From Bradyrhizobium sp. CB2312 (GTDB lineage: Bacteria; Pseudomonadota; Alphaproteobacteria; Rhizobiales; Xanthobacteraceae), in NCBI RefSeq assembly GCF_029714425.1, contig NZ_CP121668.1:2873501-2937500 (forward strand): a stretch of 64,000 nucleotides of DNA, in the 5' to 3' direction. Under the pieces are notes generated by a model, which saw only the letters and a list, made by a program, of their open reading frames with translations, made no database searches and was not told the DNA's origin. Numbering within the stretch: position 1 is the first letter of the stretch; the number at the start of each line of letters is the position of its first letter. Shown here in pieces: positions 1 to 8,874 of the stretch. A program made the translations under genes and the position numbers.

Positions 1-747
1 GAAAGGCGCGTGCTCTGATGGCGGCAGATGCCGCACGAAGTAGATGTTGGGCGACCACGGAAAGCCGTCAGGATATTGCGCCCCACCGATCAGGAAACGC
101 AGGTCTTGTCGCACTCGAGCCGGTTCGACGAATAGCGCCTCGAGCCCGCGCTGGCGGTCTTCCGAGTATGTGCCGAGATAGGACAGGTCCGCGCGATAGT
201 GCGGCTCGGGCGGCACCGGACGGTGAATATCGCTATCGACGTGGCCGTACAGGGGGCGGATATCGCGGGCGCCGAGCCGGTAGCGAAATTCCTGGACTAC
301 GCGCGGTCCGCCGGTGAAGCTGAGGACGAGCGCGAAATCGCGCAGACCTCGTGTGTCGATATAAGGAACGGATTCTTCCGCCATGAGCCGTGCCAGCGTG
401 ATCGGGGTATCGAGATCATAGAAGACGGGAACGGCGCGCCTTTCGGACATGATCAGGTCGGTCGCCGCAATTGCGTCGGGACAGTAGGACGTCACGATCG
501 CAACATCGGCATCCGCGATGTCATTGCGGGCGAGGGAGCGGGTCTCCTCCCAATTCGAAAAAAGCCGCAGCTGCCCACCGGGCAGCTCATTGAAGTCCCG
601 GGCACCGGCATAATAGGGCACGTCGCGCTCGTAGAAGACGACGATGTGGCCGAGACGCATAAGATGCTTGCAGAGGCCGCGCCACAGGGTCGCGTGGCCG
701 TTGCCCCAGGAGGAGGAGATGGTTAGGCCGAAAATGACGATCTTCAC
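1..747 (-). CDS. CgeB-like glycosyltransferase, 3' end outside window
   Basis: The reading frame from a GTG at 747 stays open to base 1 (249 codons). It begins VKIVIFGLTISSSWGNGHA, a Rossmann-like strand followed by a glycine-rich turn. It continues with GHIVVFYERDVPYY and a later LSYLGTYSEDRQRGLE segment, as in the CgeB/DUF3880-type glycosyltransferases that precede a GT1-like C-terminal domain. The donor and acceptor are unknown. Its GTG overlaps the TGA of the upstream phosphatase gene (GTGA), so the two are probably translationally coupled in the ino1 operon. The C-terminus is missing because the window ends. Confidence 0.75.
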   Translation of the reverse strand, partial: MKIVIFGLTISSSWGNGHATLWRGLCKHLMRLGHIVVFYERDVPYYAGARDFNELPGGQLRLFSNWEETRSLARNDIADADVAIVTSYCPDAIAATDLIMSERRAVPVFYDLDTPITLARLMAEESVPYIDTRGLRDFALVLSFTGGPRVVQEFRYRLGARDIRPLYGHVDSDIHRPVPPEPHYRADLSYLGTYSEDRQRGLEALFVEPARVRQDLRFLIGGAQYPDGFPWSPNIYFVRHLPPSEHAPF

Positions 748-1340
748 GCCGGCACCCGCTGGTTGATCCCAGTGATCCTGAATCCGCGTCGATCGGCACT
801 GAGCGTGCTGACACTAGAGGGATCGATCTTGATCGAAAGAAAGTCATCGAGCCGCATACGTGCGTAATGCAATAGCGCGGCGCGAATGGGCTCGGCGTGG
901 CTGATTGCGATCATCGAGTCCGCAAGAGGATCAGAGCGCAGTTGCTCCAGATGATGGACAACGCGATTCTGCAGCGAGCGCATGCTCTCGCCCCCCGGTG
1001 GACGAGTGCTGCCCCGGCGGCTGTTCCAGCGTGACCATTGCGGATCCTTGCTGAGTTCCTTGAAAGACCGGCCGGTCCATTCGCCATAGTCGAGCTCGTC
1101 GAGAGCGGGAACGATCTCGATCGGCAATCCGAAGCGCGCGGCCAGAATGCTGGCCGATTGCATACAGCGCCTCTGCGGGCTCGACTGGATCAGCGACGGC
1201 CGGGGGCTGACGTTGGCCGCACAACGGGCAATCTCCTCGCAGCCGATGTCATCGAGCGTGACGCCGCTCATTCGGCCGCACAGCGTGCGGCCGAGCAGGG
1301 CATGGTGACCGTGACGCACGAGATGGATGATCCTCGCCAT
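744..1340 (-). CDS. Histidine phosphatase family protein (phosphoglycerate mutase-like)
   Basis: About 198 residues starting [13 protein letters not shown]. The LVRHG motif carries the phospho-accepting histidine. Further family landmarks are SSPQRRCMQSA (second-substrate arginines), ELDYGEWTG and a C-terminal AISHAEPIR with the second catalytic histidine. It should remove or transfer phosphate from a small phospho-compound in the cytoplasm. Its position directly after inositol-3-phosphate synthase makes an inositol phosphate a plausible substrate, but that is inference from context. The ATG at 1340 overlaps the TGA of the upstream gene by one base. An ATG three codons earlier (1349) is also possible. 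Confidence 0.85.
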   Translation of the reverse strand: MARIIHLVRHGHHALLGRTLCGRMSGVTLDDIGCEEIARCAANVSPRPSLIQSSPQRRCMQSASILAARFGLPIEIVPALDELDYGEWTGRSFKELSKDPQWSRWNSRRGSTRPPGGESMRSLQNRVVHHLEQLRSDPLADSMIAISHAEPIRAALLHYARMRLDDFLSIKIDPSSVSTLSADRRGFRITGINQRVPA

Positions 1341-2440
1341 CAGGTGCATACCTTGTCTTCGATGAAGGCGCGCGTCCGCCGTCCGGCCTCCTCATCGGTG
1401 AACTGCTGCGGCGGCGATTTCATGAAATAGCTGGAGGGACCGGTCAGGGCGCCGCCCTGACCGCGATCCATCGCAAGTTTCGCGCAGCGGACTGCGTCGA
1501 TCACGACGCCCGCCGAGTTCGGGGAGTCCCAGACCTCGAGCTTGACCTCGGCGCTCAAGGGCACGCCGCCGAAGGTCGTGCCTTCGAGCCGGATGAAGGC
1601 GAGCTTGCGGTCCGTCAGCCATGGGACGTGGTCGCTTGGGCCGACGTGAATGTTATCGGGGTCCATCGGGACGTCGAACTGGCTGGTGACGGCCTGAGTC
1701 TTGGAGATCTTCTTGGAGGTCAATCGCTCGCGTTCGAGCATATTCTTGAAATCGGTGTTGCCGCCGACATTGAGCTGATAAGTGCGGTCCAGCCGCACGC
1801 CGCGATCGCGAAACAGATTGGCGAGCACGCGGTGCAGGATGGTGGCGCCGACCTGGCTCTTGATGTCGTCGCCGACGATCGGAAGGCCCGCATCCTCGAA
1901 CCGCTGCCGCCAGTCCGGATTGGAGGCGATGAAGACGGGAATGCAATTGACATAGCCGCAGCCGGCTTCGATCGCGCGCGCCGCATACCATTCGCTTGCG
2001 CGCTGCGAGCCGACGGGCAGGTAAGACACCAGCACGTCGGTTCGAGACATGGCCAGCACTTCCGAAACGTCGGCCTCCGCGACGTCGGCGACCGGAACGT
2101 CATCCTCGAGATAGTGCCCAATACCGTCCATGACCGGGCCGCGCTGTACCATCACGCCGGTCCGGTCCACATCTGCGAAGCGATGCGTGTTGTTTGGCTT
2201 GGCAAAGATGGCATCGGCGACGTCGCGCCCGACCTTGGTGGCATTGACGTCGAAGGCCGACGCGATCTGGATATCGCTGATGTGGTACCCGCCGAGATCG
2301 ACGTTCATCAGCCCGGGCACGGGCTCGTTCGACTTCGCATTTCGGTAGTAGGTGAGACCTTGGACGAAGGAGCTTGCGCAATTGCCGACGCCGACGATGC
2401 CGACGCGCACGCGGCGCCTGTCCTGAAGACGGGAGTGCAT
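1340..2440 (-). CDS. ino1: Inositol-3-phosphate synthase
   Basis: 366 residues. The N-terminal [12 protein letters not shown] is an NAD-binding Rossmann loop. Downstream are [43 protein letters not shown] and the [18 protein letters not shown] block, all typical of the short bacterial/actinobacterial myo-inositol-1-phosphate synthase. The enzyme converts glucose 6-phosphate to 1D-myo-inositol 3-phosphate through bound NAD. I chose the start at 2440 because GGAGG lies eight bases upstream; the open frame extends further but without family similarity. An EcfG-like promoter lies about 50 bases upstream. It heads an operon with a phosphatase and a glycosyltransferase, suggesting an inositol-containing solute or glycoconjugate. 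Confidence 0.92.
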   Translation of the reverse strand: MHSRLQDRRRVRVGIVGVGNCASSFVQGLTYYRNAKSNEPVPGLMNVDLGGYHISDIQIASAFDVNATKVGRDVADAIFAKPNNTHRFADVDRTGVMVQRGPVMDGIGHYLEDDVPVADVAEADVSEVLAMSRTDVLVSYLPVGSQRASEWYAARAIEAGCGYVNCIPVFIASNPDWRQRFEDAGLPIVGDDIKSQVGATILHRVLANLFRDRGVRLDRTYQLNVGGNTDFKNMLERERLTSKKISKTQAVTSQFDVPMDPDNIHVGPSDHVPWLTDRKLAFIRLEGTTFGGVPLSAEVKLEVWDSPNSAGVVIDAVRCAKLAMDRGQGGALTGPSSYFMKSPPQQFTDEEAGRRTRAFIEDKVCT

Positions 2441-2489
2441 GGATGAAACCTCCGGGAAGACGCAGGGCGTCGGCGTAAGTAGGTCGGCG

Positions 2490-2515
2490 AACGTGCCGGA
2501 AGGTATGTTCGTTCC
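2490..2515 (-). promoter_or_regulatory. EcfG-like promoter of ino1
   Basis: On the minus strand GGAAC, 17 bases, then CGTT, matching the alphaproteobacterial general-stress sigma consensus. The start site would lie about 40 bases before the ino1 ATG. Confidence 0.6.
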
Positions 2516-2771
2516 TGTGCTGGAGACACCGCGCCGGCGGCGCGGTTCGATTCCGCGCAAAAAATGCGGCAGGCTTAACCTGCGATAGAATCCGCCATCG
2601 CACGAAGGGAACGAAGATCATCCAGGATGAAGATGAAGAAGATGATGCTGGTCGTCTCGCATGAGCCGCGTCGTGCCGTGAAGAACTAATCTTGCCGACC
2701 CGCGTTTCACCGCAGATGGTCCGATGCGATGCCGTGGGCATTGCCGGGCCTGCCAGCAAGCGAGGTGCCAC

Positions 2772-3053
2772 ATGACGTCCAAAACCCAGAATAGCGAAGC
2801 TGAGCAAACCACCGATCACACCGCGATTCGCAAATGGGTGGAGGAGCGCGGCGGGCAACCGGCGACAGTCAAGGCGGAGGACGGACATGCCGGCATCCTG
2901 CGCATCGATTTCGATCCGCCGGATGAAGCGCTCGACCGCATCGGTTGAGACGAGTTCTTCGACAAGTTCGACGAAGCCGGCATCGCGTTCCTCCACCAGG
3001 ACCGGACCAAGGACGGCAAGCTCAGCCGGTTCCACAAGTTCGTCCGCCGCTAG
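2772..3053 (+). pseudogene. Small conserved protein interrupted by an in-frame TGA
   Basis: A 93-codon frame starts at the ATG at 2772 (MTSKTQNSEAEQ) and runs to TAG at 3051, but codon 59 (2946-2948) is TGA. The frame after the stop, [18 protein letters not shown] and so on to KFVRR, reads as the natural continuation of a small rhizobial protein with an acidic DFDPPDE segment. Relatives I recall have a tryptophan here, so a single TGG to TGA change would explain it. Function unknown. Either a nonsense pseudogene or a 58-residue truncated product. Confidence 0.7.
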
Positions 3054-3067
3054 CCGGATCGCCGGCG

Positions 3068-4003
3068 GTGGCGAACGATTGGGTGGAGGCGATGCGCGCG
3101 GGCGATTTCGCGCGCGCCTGGGCCATCAACGACCGCGATCTCGCGGCGACGTCGCATCCGCCCAAGCACACCGGTCCGCGGCATCTCCAGCGGATCTGGC
3201 GCGGGGAGCCTCTCGCGGACAAGCATGTGCTCGTCCGGTGCTATCACGGGCTCGGCGACACCCTCCAGTTCATGCGCTTCATGCAGCCTCTCCGTGGCGT
3301 CGCGCGGAGCGTCACGGTCTGGTGCCAGGCCGGACTCTTGCCGCTGGTGGAGCGCACGGCAGGTGTCGATCGCGTGCTTGCGCTCCATGAGGGGACGCCC
3401 GGAGCGGACTTCGAGGTGGATATCGAGATCATGGAGGTGCCGCAGGCGTTGAGGGTCGGGCGAGAGCGGATCGAGATGGGCGCGCCTTATTTGACGCTAC
3501 CCCCGAGACGCGTGACTGCCTCGATCGACTGCGAAGGCCTGGCCGTCGGCCTGGTCTGGGAGGTCGGTCAATGGGACAAGCGGCGTGCGATTCCGCCCGC
3601 CTTGTTGCGACATCTCGCTGTTGCAGGCATTGCGCTTCACTCGCTTCAGGCAAATGCAACCACCGAAGAGCTCGCGCAGATCGGCGCGCGGGACATCAGC
3701 ACGCCCGACATTGCAACCCTCGGCCATCTGCTCCGCCGGCTCGACCTCGTCATTTGCGTCGATACCATGACCGCACATCTGTCAGGCGCACTCGGATGCG
3801 AAGCCTGGGTGCTGTTGCACGCCGATTGCGACTGGCGATGGCCTTCATCCGGGTGCCGGTCGCTCTGGTATCCCAGCCTGCGGCTGTTCCATCAAAAGCC
3901 GGCCGGCGACTGGGGCGCTGTGATCTCGGAAGTGCGCCAAGCCTTGGAGATCCGCGCAAAGAGTCGCGTGAACATCGTCAGGCCAGCGCAACGGCGCTTT
4001 TAG
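3068..4003 (+). CDS. Glycosyltransferase family 9-like protein (heptosyltransferase fold)
   Basis: About 311 residues from a GTG at 3068 (VANDWVEAMRAGDFARAW); an ATG at 3092 is an alternative. An N-terminal TPR-like helix pair is followed by VLVRCYHGLGDTLQFMRF, the GLGD loop of ADP-heptose:LPS heptosyltransferase-like proteins. Late in the protein is LVICVDTMTAHLSGALG, the nucleotide-sugar binding signature. It probably transfers a sugar to an envelope or protein acceptor, with donor unknown. Its last 26 bases overlap convergently with the Crp/Fnr gene. The open frame reaches 2945, but the part before 3068 is a shadow of the broken small gene. Confidence 0.8.
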   Translation: MANDWVEAMRAGDFARAWAINDRDLAATSHPPKHTGPRHLQRIWRGEPLADKHVLVRCYHGLGDTLQFMRFMQPLRGVARSVTVWCQAGLLPLVERTAGVDRVLALHEGTPGADFEVDIEIMEVPQALRVGRERIEMGAPYLTLPPRRVTASIDCEGLAVGLVWEVGQWDKRRAIPPALLRHLAVAGIALHSLQANATTEELAQIGARDISTPDIATLGHLLRRLDLVICVDTMTAHLSGALGCEAWVLLHADCDWRWPSSGCRSLWYPSLRLFHQKPAGDWGAVISEVRQALEIRAKSRVNIVRPAQRRF

Positions 4004-4754
4004 CCGGTCCCGATGGTCGCACGCCTTGGTCCCGCGGCCGGATGCCGAGATAGGCGGGATTGAAGCGCGCCAGCCTGACCAGTCCCGGCCAGTCGGAGAT
4101 CGTCAATGTCTTGCCATGCCATTGCAGCAGGTTGCAGCGGCGCAGCTCCTGGATGGTGCGGTTGGCATGCACCGGGGAGATGCTGCAGGCCGCGGCGAGG
4201 TCGGATTGGGTGAACGGCGAAGCCAGTCTGAAATCCTTGGCGAGCCCGACATTTTGCAGGCGCGTGGTGATCTCGCACAGCAGGTGTGCCACCCGCGTCA
4301 GGGCGTCCCGACTGCCGAGGTTTATCGTCCAGTTGCGCTGGATGGCGTGGTCGCCAAGCAGCATCAGCAGCAGGGTGCGCGACATCGCGGACGAGCGCGC
4401 CGATAATTCGCGAAAGAAGCGGTGCGGGACCACCGCGACCACGGCGGGGCCGAGCGCGATGAGGTTGCCGTTGATGCGGGGCCGGTACAGTGTCTGGAGG
4501 TCGGGAATGTCGCCGGGGACCGAGATCGACGTGATCTGCCCGTCCATTCCTTCGGCGTCCTGCCAGGACAGATAGCCCTGGAGCAGCAGGCAGCATTGAT
4601 GGTTATCGTCGCCGTGGCGCAGGATAGCCTGATGTGAACTGAAGTGCGCAATCGTGCTCGGCATCTCTGCCAAAAGATCAAGATCGGCAACAGTTACGTC
4701 ACCAAGGCTCGCCAGATGATCGGCGAGCTTGGAGAAGGTAAATCCAGTCTGCAT
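3978..4754 (-). CDS. Crp/Fnr family transcriptional regulator
   Basis: 258 residues. Residues about 20 to 130 form the cyclic-nucleotide-binding-like beta roll (ILRHGDDNHQCCLLLQGYLSW, VPGDIPDLQTLY). Residues about 165 to 230 form a winged helix (FTQSDLAAACSISPVHANRTIQELR). There are no clustered N-terminal cysteines, so it is not an iron-sulfur Fnr. This matches the many orphan Crp-like regulators of Bradyrhizobium. The ligand and targets are unknown. It is monocistronic and convergent with the GT9-like gene. Confidence 0.88.
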   Translation of the reverse strand: MQTGFTFSKLADHLASLGDVTVADLDLLAEMPSTIAHFSSHQAILRHGDDNHQCCLLLQGYLSWQDAEGMDGQITSISVPGDIPDLQTLYRPRINGNLIALGPAVVAVVPHRFFRELSARSSAMSRTLLLMLLGDHAIQRNWTINLGSRDALTRVAHLLCEITTRLQNVGLAKDFRLASPFTQSDLAAACSISPVHANRTIQELRRCNLLQWHGKTLTISDWPGLVRLARFNPAYLGIRPRDQGVRPSGPAKSAVALA

Positions 4755-4922
4755 TGGTCGTCCGATCGCACGTCACCCACGTGCACTTTGTGTCAAGTTG
4801 CAGAAGGCAGGCATTAATCTTTGATCCCTCCGTGTGGATTGTGAGGATGGACCGTTGGATGCGGGTCGACGTCTGTCCGTGTTCAATGTTCCTCCCATCG
4901 GGCCAAGCCCGGTGGCGAGGAG

Positions 4923-5102
4923 CTAAGTTAGCTGATTGAGCTTTTTCAGTGGATTGATCTCTCTCGGTTTGTCCTGCTCATCGCGACCATGCGCCGCCTG
5001 GGCCTTGCCATCCTCGTGCTGCGATTGGTCGCCGATGACCTCGCCGAGGGTCTGCTTGGCCTTACCGACAATCCTTTCCTTGATGTTTTTTGCTCTGCCC
5101 AT
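4923..5102 (-). CDS. CsbD-like stress protein
   Basis: 59 residues, MGRAKNIKERIVGKAKQTLG, then a lysine- and glutamate-rich hydrophilic tail. The KERIVGKAKQTLGEVIGD segment is the CsbD family hallmark, a small stress-induced soluble protein of unknown mechanism. GGAG lies nine bases before the ATG at 5102. The longer upstream open frame (to 5243) has no family similarity. Confidence 0.85.
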   Translation of the reverse strand: MGRAKNIKERIVGKAKQTLGEVIGDQSQHEDGKAQAAHGRDEQDKPREINPLKKLNQLT

Positions 5103-5239
5103 TGCGATCTCCGAAGTCGCCGCTGCCCCGGCGCCGGAAGGGGAAAACGCCGGGGCGCGGTTTCGTCCAAAATGCTTCCGGTGATGGGGCGTGCCGGAAG
5201 CTTGGGTGAGACTCTCCGTGGGGTAAATGGTTCCTGAGC

Positions 5240-6841
5240 TCACCGGGGCTCCAGTTTGATGATCACGCCTTCATTGCCACGAAGCAGGATCGAGGCGTCG
5301 GGCAGCGATCTCGAAGCTTGGTCAAGATAGGTCGACAGCAGCAGGTGGCCGCTCCCTTGCCAGTGCCACTTGCGTGGCTCCGCGGCGATGTTGAGAGCGA
5401 CCAACATCTCCTGTCCGTCCGCGACGCGCCTGAAGGCAAGCACGTCGCTCTGCGATCGCAGTGGTTCGTAGCGACCTCGGAGAAGGCACGCATGTTCGCG
5501 CCGCACTGCCATCAGTCCGCGAAACAGTACCAACATCGACCGCTCGTCGCCTTGCTGGCCCGAGACATTGGCCGAACCTTCCGGATCAAGCGGTAGCCAG
5601 GGGCGGCCGCTCGTGAACCCGCCATTGGCGCTGGCGTCCCACCGCATCGGCGCGCGCTCGGGATCGCGGCACAGGCCGAAGCCTGGCACGAGCTTTTCGA
5701 AGGGATCGCGGATGCGATCGGGCGGGATCGAGACGCGCTTGCGGCCGATCTCGTCACCCATGTAGAGGAACGGCGTTCCCTTCAAGGTCATCAGGAGCAT
5801 CGCCAGCACGCGCATCTGTACTTCGCCGATCTTGCTCGCGACTCGCGGCTTGTCGTGACCACCGATCACCCAAACCGGCCATGCTTGCTCAGGCAGGGCG
5901 TTGAAATAGGCATCAATCGCCGCCTGCAGCGACAACGCGTCCCATGGAGTGTCGAGCAAGGCAAAGTTGAGAGGCAGGTGCAAGCGCGGCTGCTCGGTGC
6001 CGTAGAAATGCCCGATGCGATCGGTCTTGCCCTGGACTTCACCGCACAGCAACCGGCCGCGATATTCGTCGATGATGCCACGAATGAACTCGATGCAGTG
6101 CATCGTCTCGGGCCGGTCGTCGGTGAAGACTGGAGTATGGCGTTGCGGTGGCGGCTTGCCCTCGGCTTCGGGATTCGGGGGATTGTCGCGCAGATGTGCG
6201 TCCTTGATCAGGACGGCGCTGGCATCGACACGAAAGCCGTCGACGCCGCGATCCAGCCAGAAGCGCATGACGTCGGCCATGGCCGCGCGTACCTCGGCAT
6301 TGCGCCAGTTGAGGTCGGGCTGCTCGACCAGAAATGAATGGTAGTAGTATTGCCGCCGAGCTTCGCACCATTCCCATGCGCTGCCGCCGAAGCGGCTCAG
6401 CCAATTGTTTGGCGGGCCACCGTTCTCGGCGGCTTCGGCCCAGATGTACCAGTCGGCTTTCGCGCTGTTGCGTGAACTACGGCTCCCGACAAACCATTCA
6501 TGATCATCGGCGGTGTGATTTGGCACGAGATCAAGGACGAGCCGGATGTCGGCCTCGTGCAGGGCGGTGAGGAGCGCATCAAAGGTGCCGAGATTGCCGA
6601 AGGCTGGATCGATCGCGCAATAGTCGGAAATATCGTAGCCGAGATCGCGGAACGAGCTCTTGTAGATCGGCGTGAGCCAGACTGCATCGACGCCCAGCCA
6701 TTTTAGGTAGCCGATGCGCGATATCAGGCCGGCAAGGTCTCCCTTGCCATCGCCATCGGAATCCTGAAACGAGATCAGCGCGACTTCGTAGATGACCGCG
6801 GATTGCCACCACGGGCTTTCGTCGTTCGACCCGGCAGTCAT
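5240..6841 (-). CDS. GH13 alpha-amylase family glycoside hydrolase (alpha-glucosidase/trehalose synthase-like)
   Basis: 533 residues from the ATG at 6841, which has GAGGTG nine bases upstream; an in-frame ATG at 6871 is less likely. The (beta/alpha)8 barrel begins at WWQSAVIYEV. Conserved GH13 regions are all visible: DLVPNHT (region I), GFRVDAS with the nucleophile Asp (II), LLCGEVQG with the acid/base Glu (III) and GGHDKPR with the transition-state Asp (IV, with Gly in place of the usual Asn). The C-terminal beta domain ends LRGNEGVIIKLEPR. It probably hydrolyses or transfers alpha-glucosyl units of trehalose, maltose or sucrose type in the cytoplasm. A 53-base repeat shared with the Zn alcohol dehydrogenase lies about 60 bases upstream. 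Confidence 0.9.
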   Translation of the reverse strand: MTAGSNDESPWWQSAVIYEVALISFQDSDGDGKGDLAGLISRIGYLKWLGVDAVWLTPIYKSSFRDLGYDISDYCAIDPAFGNLGTFDALLTALHEADIRLVLDLVPNHTADDHEWFVGSRSSRNSAKADWYIWAEAAENGGPPNNWLSRFGGSAWEWCEARRQYYYHSFLVEQPDLNWRNAEVRAAMADVMRFWLDRGVDGFRVDASAVLIKDAHLRDNPPNPEAEGKPPPQRHTPVFTDDRPETMHCIEFIRGIIDEYRGRLLCGEVQGKTDRIGHFYGTEQPRLHLPLNFALLDTPWDALSLQAAIDAYFNALPEQAWPVWVIGGHDKPRVASKIGEVQMRVLAMLLMTLKGTPFLYMGDEIGRKRVSIPPDRIRDPFEKLVPGFGLCRDPERAPMRWDASANGGFTSGRPWLPLDPEGSANVSGQQGDERSMLVLFRGLMAVRREHACLLRGRYEPLRSQSDVLAFRRVADGQEMLVALNIAAEPRKWHWQGSGHLLLSTYLDQASRSLPDASILLRGNEGVIIKLEPR

Positions 6842-6902
6842 TGCGTCGTTCACCTCGTGCGGCGGCGGCATGTCATGCCGCCCTCAGCCTCGCGTTGCGG
6901 GA

Positions 6903-6955
6903 CATCCAAGTCCAGGCGGGAACAATGGTTGCTATGGCTGTCGCAAATCTCCGCC
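6903..6955. repeat. 53-base repeat, copy 1 (upstream of the GH13 gene)
   Basis: About 80% identical to 27917-27969. The core GATGGTTGCTAT or AATGGTTGCTAT and the CGCAAATCT block are conserved. Both copies lie 25 to 65 bases upstream of a minus-strand metabolic gene in the same orientation, so a shared operator or promoter is likely. The 6842-7150 gap otherwise holds only the divergent promoters. Confidence 0.6.
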
Positions 6956-7150
6956 GCGGCGATCCGGTCACTCTTTGGTCCAAGCGTACAAATCTGGTTT
7001 TCTTAACAAGTTGAAGTGCCGGAACCGGAGTCCGGCGCGAACCTATGGACAATGCCTGTCCGGGCCGCCCCGATCCGGCGCGTATCGGCCCCGGCGCCAT
7101 ACCTCCCGCCGGGGCCATTTTCCCTCGGACGAGCACCTCCGATCATTCGA

Positions 7151-7357
7151 ATGACTGCCAAACGTGACCGCAGGAAACAGACGCAACTACTACAGCGACG
7201 CTTGACGTCATTCGCCGAGGCCGCCCGGGAGCGGGCGCGCCGCATGCCTCCGGGCAAGGAACGCGAGATGCTATTGCGACGTGCCAAGCAAAACGAGGTG
7301 ACCTCGGACCTGACCGACTGGTTGAGCGCTCCCGCCTATCGACGACAAGGAGGATGA
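7151..7357 (+). CDS. Small hydrophilic protein of the PPGxER family
   Basis: 68 residues beginning MTAKRDRRKQTQ. It is a basic helical protein with the core ERARRMPPGKEREMLLRRA and a C-terminal DWLSAPAY. Two other window genes share this layout (34258-34449 and 38372-38560). The function of this rhizobial family is not known to me. Its TGA overlaps the ATG of the next gene, so the two are coupled. Confidence 0.7.
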   Translation: MTAKRDRRKQTQLLQRRLTSFAEAARERARRMPPGKEREMLLRRAKQNEVTSDLTDWLSAPAYRRQGG

Positions 7358-7575
7358 CGTTGCCCGCCATCAAGCATTACCGCGCGTTCCAGATTGATCC
7401 CGATGGTCAAGTCTTAGGCCGCATCAACCTCGTGTGTGGCGACGACGAGCAGGCCAGACGCGAAGCGGCTGCGCTCGTGCAGATCCATCGCATCGAGTTG
7501 TGGCGGCTGGACAAGCGGATTGCGCAGTTCGAGCTGCCTCCGGCGACCACGCATCAAGCGGCGGCCGGCCATTAG
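7354..7575 (+). CDS. Small conserved rhizobial protein
   Basis: 73 residues. Core: KHYRAFQIDPDGQVLG, LVCGDDEQARREAA and IELWRLDKRIAQFE. It starts at an ATG overlapping the stop of the previous gene (ATGA). A decayed relative with the same K-YR...GQ...LVCG...ELW pattern lies at 50552-50849. No function is known. A short alpha/beta fold is likely. Confidence 0.7.
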   Translation: MTLPAIKHYRAFQIDPDGQVLGRINLVCGDDEQARREAAALVQIHRIELWRLDKRIAQFELPPATTHQAAAGH

Positions 7576-7812
7576 GGGCGCGGGAGAGCAGGCACGGGCG
7601 TCGACAAAGATCGCTGTGTATGCGGCGTTGATCGGCAACATCCTCGTTGCCGTCACCAAGATCGGTGCAGCGCTTTGGACCGGGAGCTCGTCGATGACGA
7701 GCGGGGCCGTTCATTCTGTCGGACACGTCCAACGAGGCCCTGCTGCTCTATGGATATCGGCGGGCGACCCAGCCGCCGAACGAGGCGCATCCGCTCGGTC
7801 ACGGCCGCGGAG
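7572..7812 (+). pseudogene. CDF (cation diffusion facilitator) transporter, N-terminal remnant
   Basis: Frame 1 reads STKIAVYAALIGNILVAVTK, the first CDF membrane helix. After about 7720 the homologous sequence DTSNEALLLYGYRR and HPLGHGR continues in another frame, so one base has been lost. It then stops abruptly at the GHGR motif, where the rest of the transporter should follow. There is no good start codon. The gene is non-functional. Confidence 0.75.
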
Positions 7813-8040
7813 ATATTCGACAAGCGGAGCCGCACATTGATCCTGACGGATCTCGTGCAGAACCTCGATTCCCGTGATCTTCCCGCGTCAAATCAGGCTG
7901 CTGTAAGCCTGCTTGGCAACGCCAATCCTGACGGCAAGGCGCCGATCTATCTGCGCCTGTTGTTGCGGCTCGGCGGCCGGTCGGTCCGGGCCGCAGCCCA
8001 GCAGCTTGTGAGCCTTGAGCCCGAACGGGTCATTTTCGCG
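7813..8040 (+). pseudogene. DUF4336 protein, C-terminal remnant
   Basis: The frame reads EIFDKRSRTLILTDLVQNLD and later LEPERVIFAHS, matching the C-terminal part of DUF4336 proteins (metallo-beta-lactamase-like, usually ending VIFAHG...). The N-terminal two thirds are absent and the C-terminus is replaced by SDR sequence, so it is a fragment between two deletion junctions. Confidence 0.65.
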
Positions 8041-8874
8041 CATTCGGCGGGATCGATGTTTGGATCAACAATGCCGGCACGGGTGTGTTCGGTGCCTATC
8101 AGGACGCCGATCTCGCGCTGCATCGCCGGACCCTCGAGGTCAATCTGCTCGGAGCCATGAACGGTGCGTTCGCGGTGCTTCCGATCTTCTTGCGCCAGAA
8201 CCGGGGCATCCTGATCAATAACATCTCGATCGGCGGCTGGGCCCAGACGCCGTTTGCGGCCGCGTATACCGCAAGCAAGTTCGGCCTGCGTGGGTTCACG
8301 GCGAGCCTGCGCCAGGAGCTTGGCGCACATCCCAATATCCACGTCTGCGGCGTCTTCCCGGCGATGGTGGATACGCCGGGGTTCGTCCACGGTGCCAACA
8401 TGTCGGGGAAGCTTGACCCGGGCCCGCTGCTCTACCAGTCCGAGGACGTCGCTTCAGGCGTTCCTGAATCTGGTCCGTACGCCCCGTGATGAGGTCGCCG
8501 TCGGGTGGCCCGCACGCGCCCGTCAGATGGCCTATGCCATTGCGCCGAAATTGACCGAGGATCTGCTGGGAAGCGCATTCCGGTTTCTGCCGTCGCGCGC
8601 GCGGCGCGCACCGATCAGCGAAGGAACTATGATTGAATCGTATCGGCCGGGAAGGTTTGTTGACGGCGGCTGGCTTGCGCGGAAGCAGCTTCCACCGGCC
8701 GGGGTCATCAGCCAGGGGCTTGCGGTGCTGGCACTAGCCGCGGGCGTCGCTCTGCTGGCCTCAGCAGTTACGCGTCGCGCCGGCAGATCGGGACAAAGCG
8801 TCGCCAGGCATGGACGAGCCGTGCCGACGCACATCACGGCAGCGCGTAGGCTCGCACGTAATCGCCGAGTTTAG
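8041..8874 (+). pseudogene. Short-chain dehydrogenase/reductase, N-truncated and frameshifted
   Basis: Sequence resumes at FGGIDVWINNAGTGVFGAY, the NNAG motif of an SDR, and includes the catalytic YTASK with NISIGGW before it. The N-terminal nucleotide-binding part is missing. Near 8453 an extra T shifts the frame: after EDVA the true continuation AFLNLVRTPRDEVAVGWPAR runs in the next frame to about 8874, including a hydrophobic tail helix. The end overlaps the 3' end of the PQQ dehydrogenase gene on the other strand. Confidence 0.78.

Noticed and set aside
1628..2446. Long plus-strand frame opposite ino1
   Set aside because: It mirrors the third-position GC pattern of a strongly supported gene and has no family similarity.
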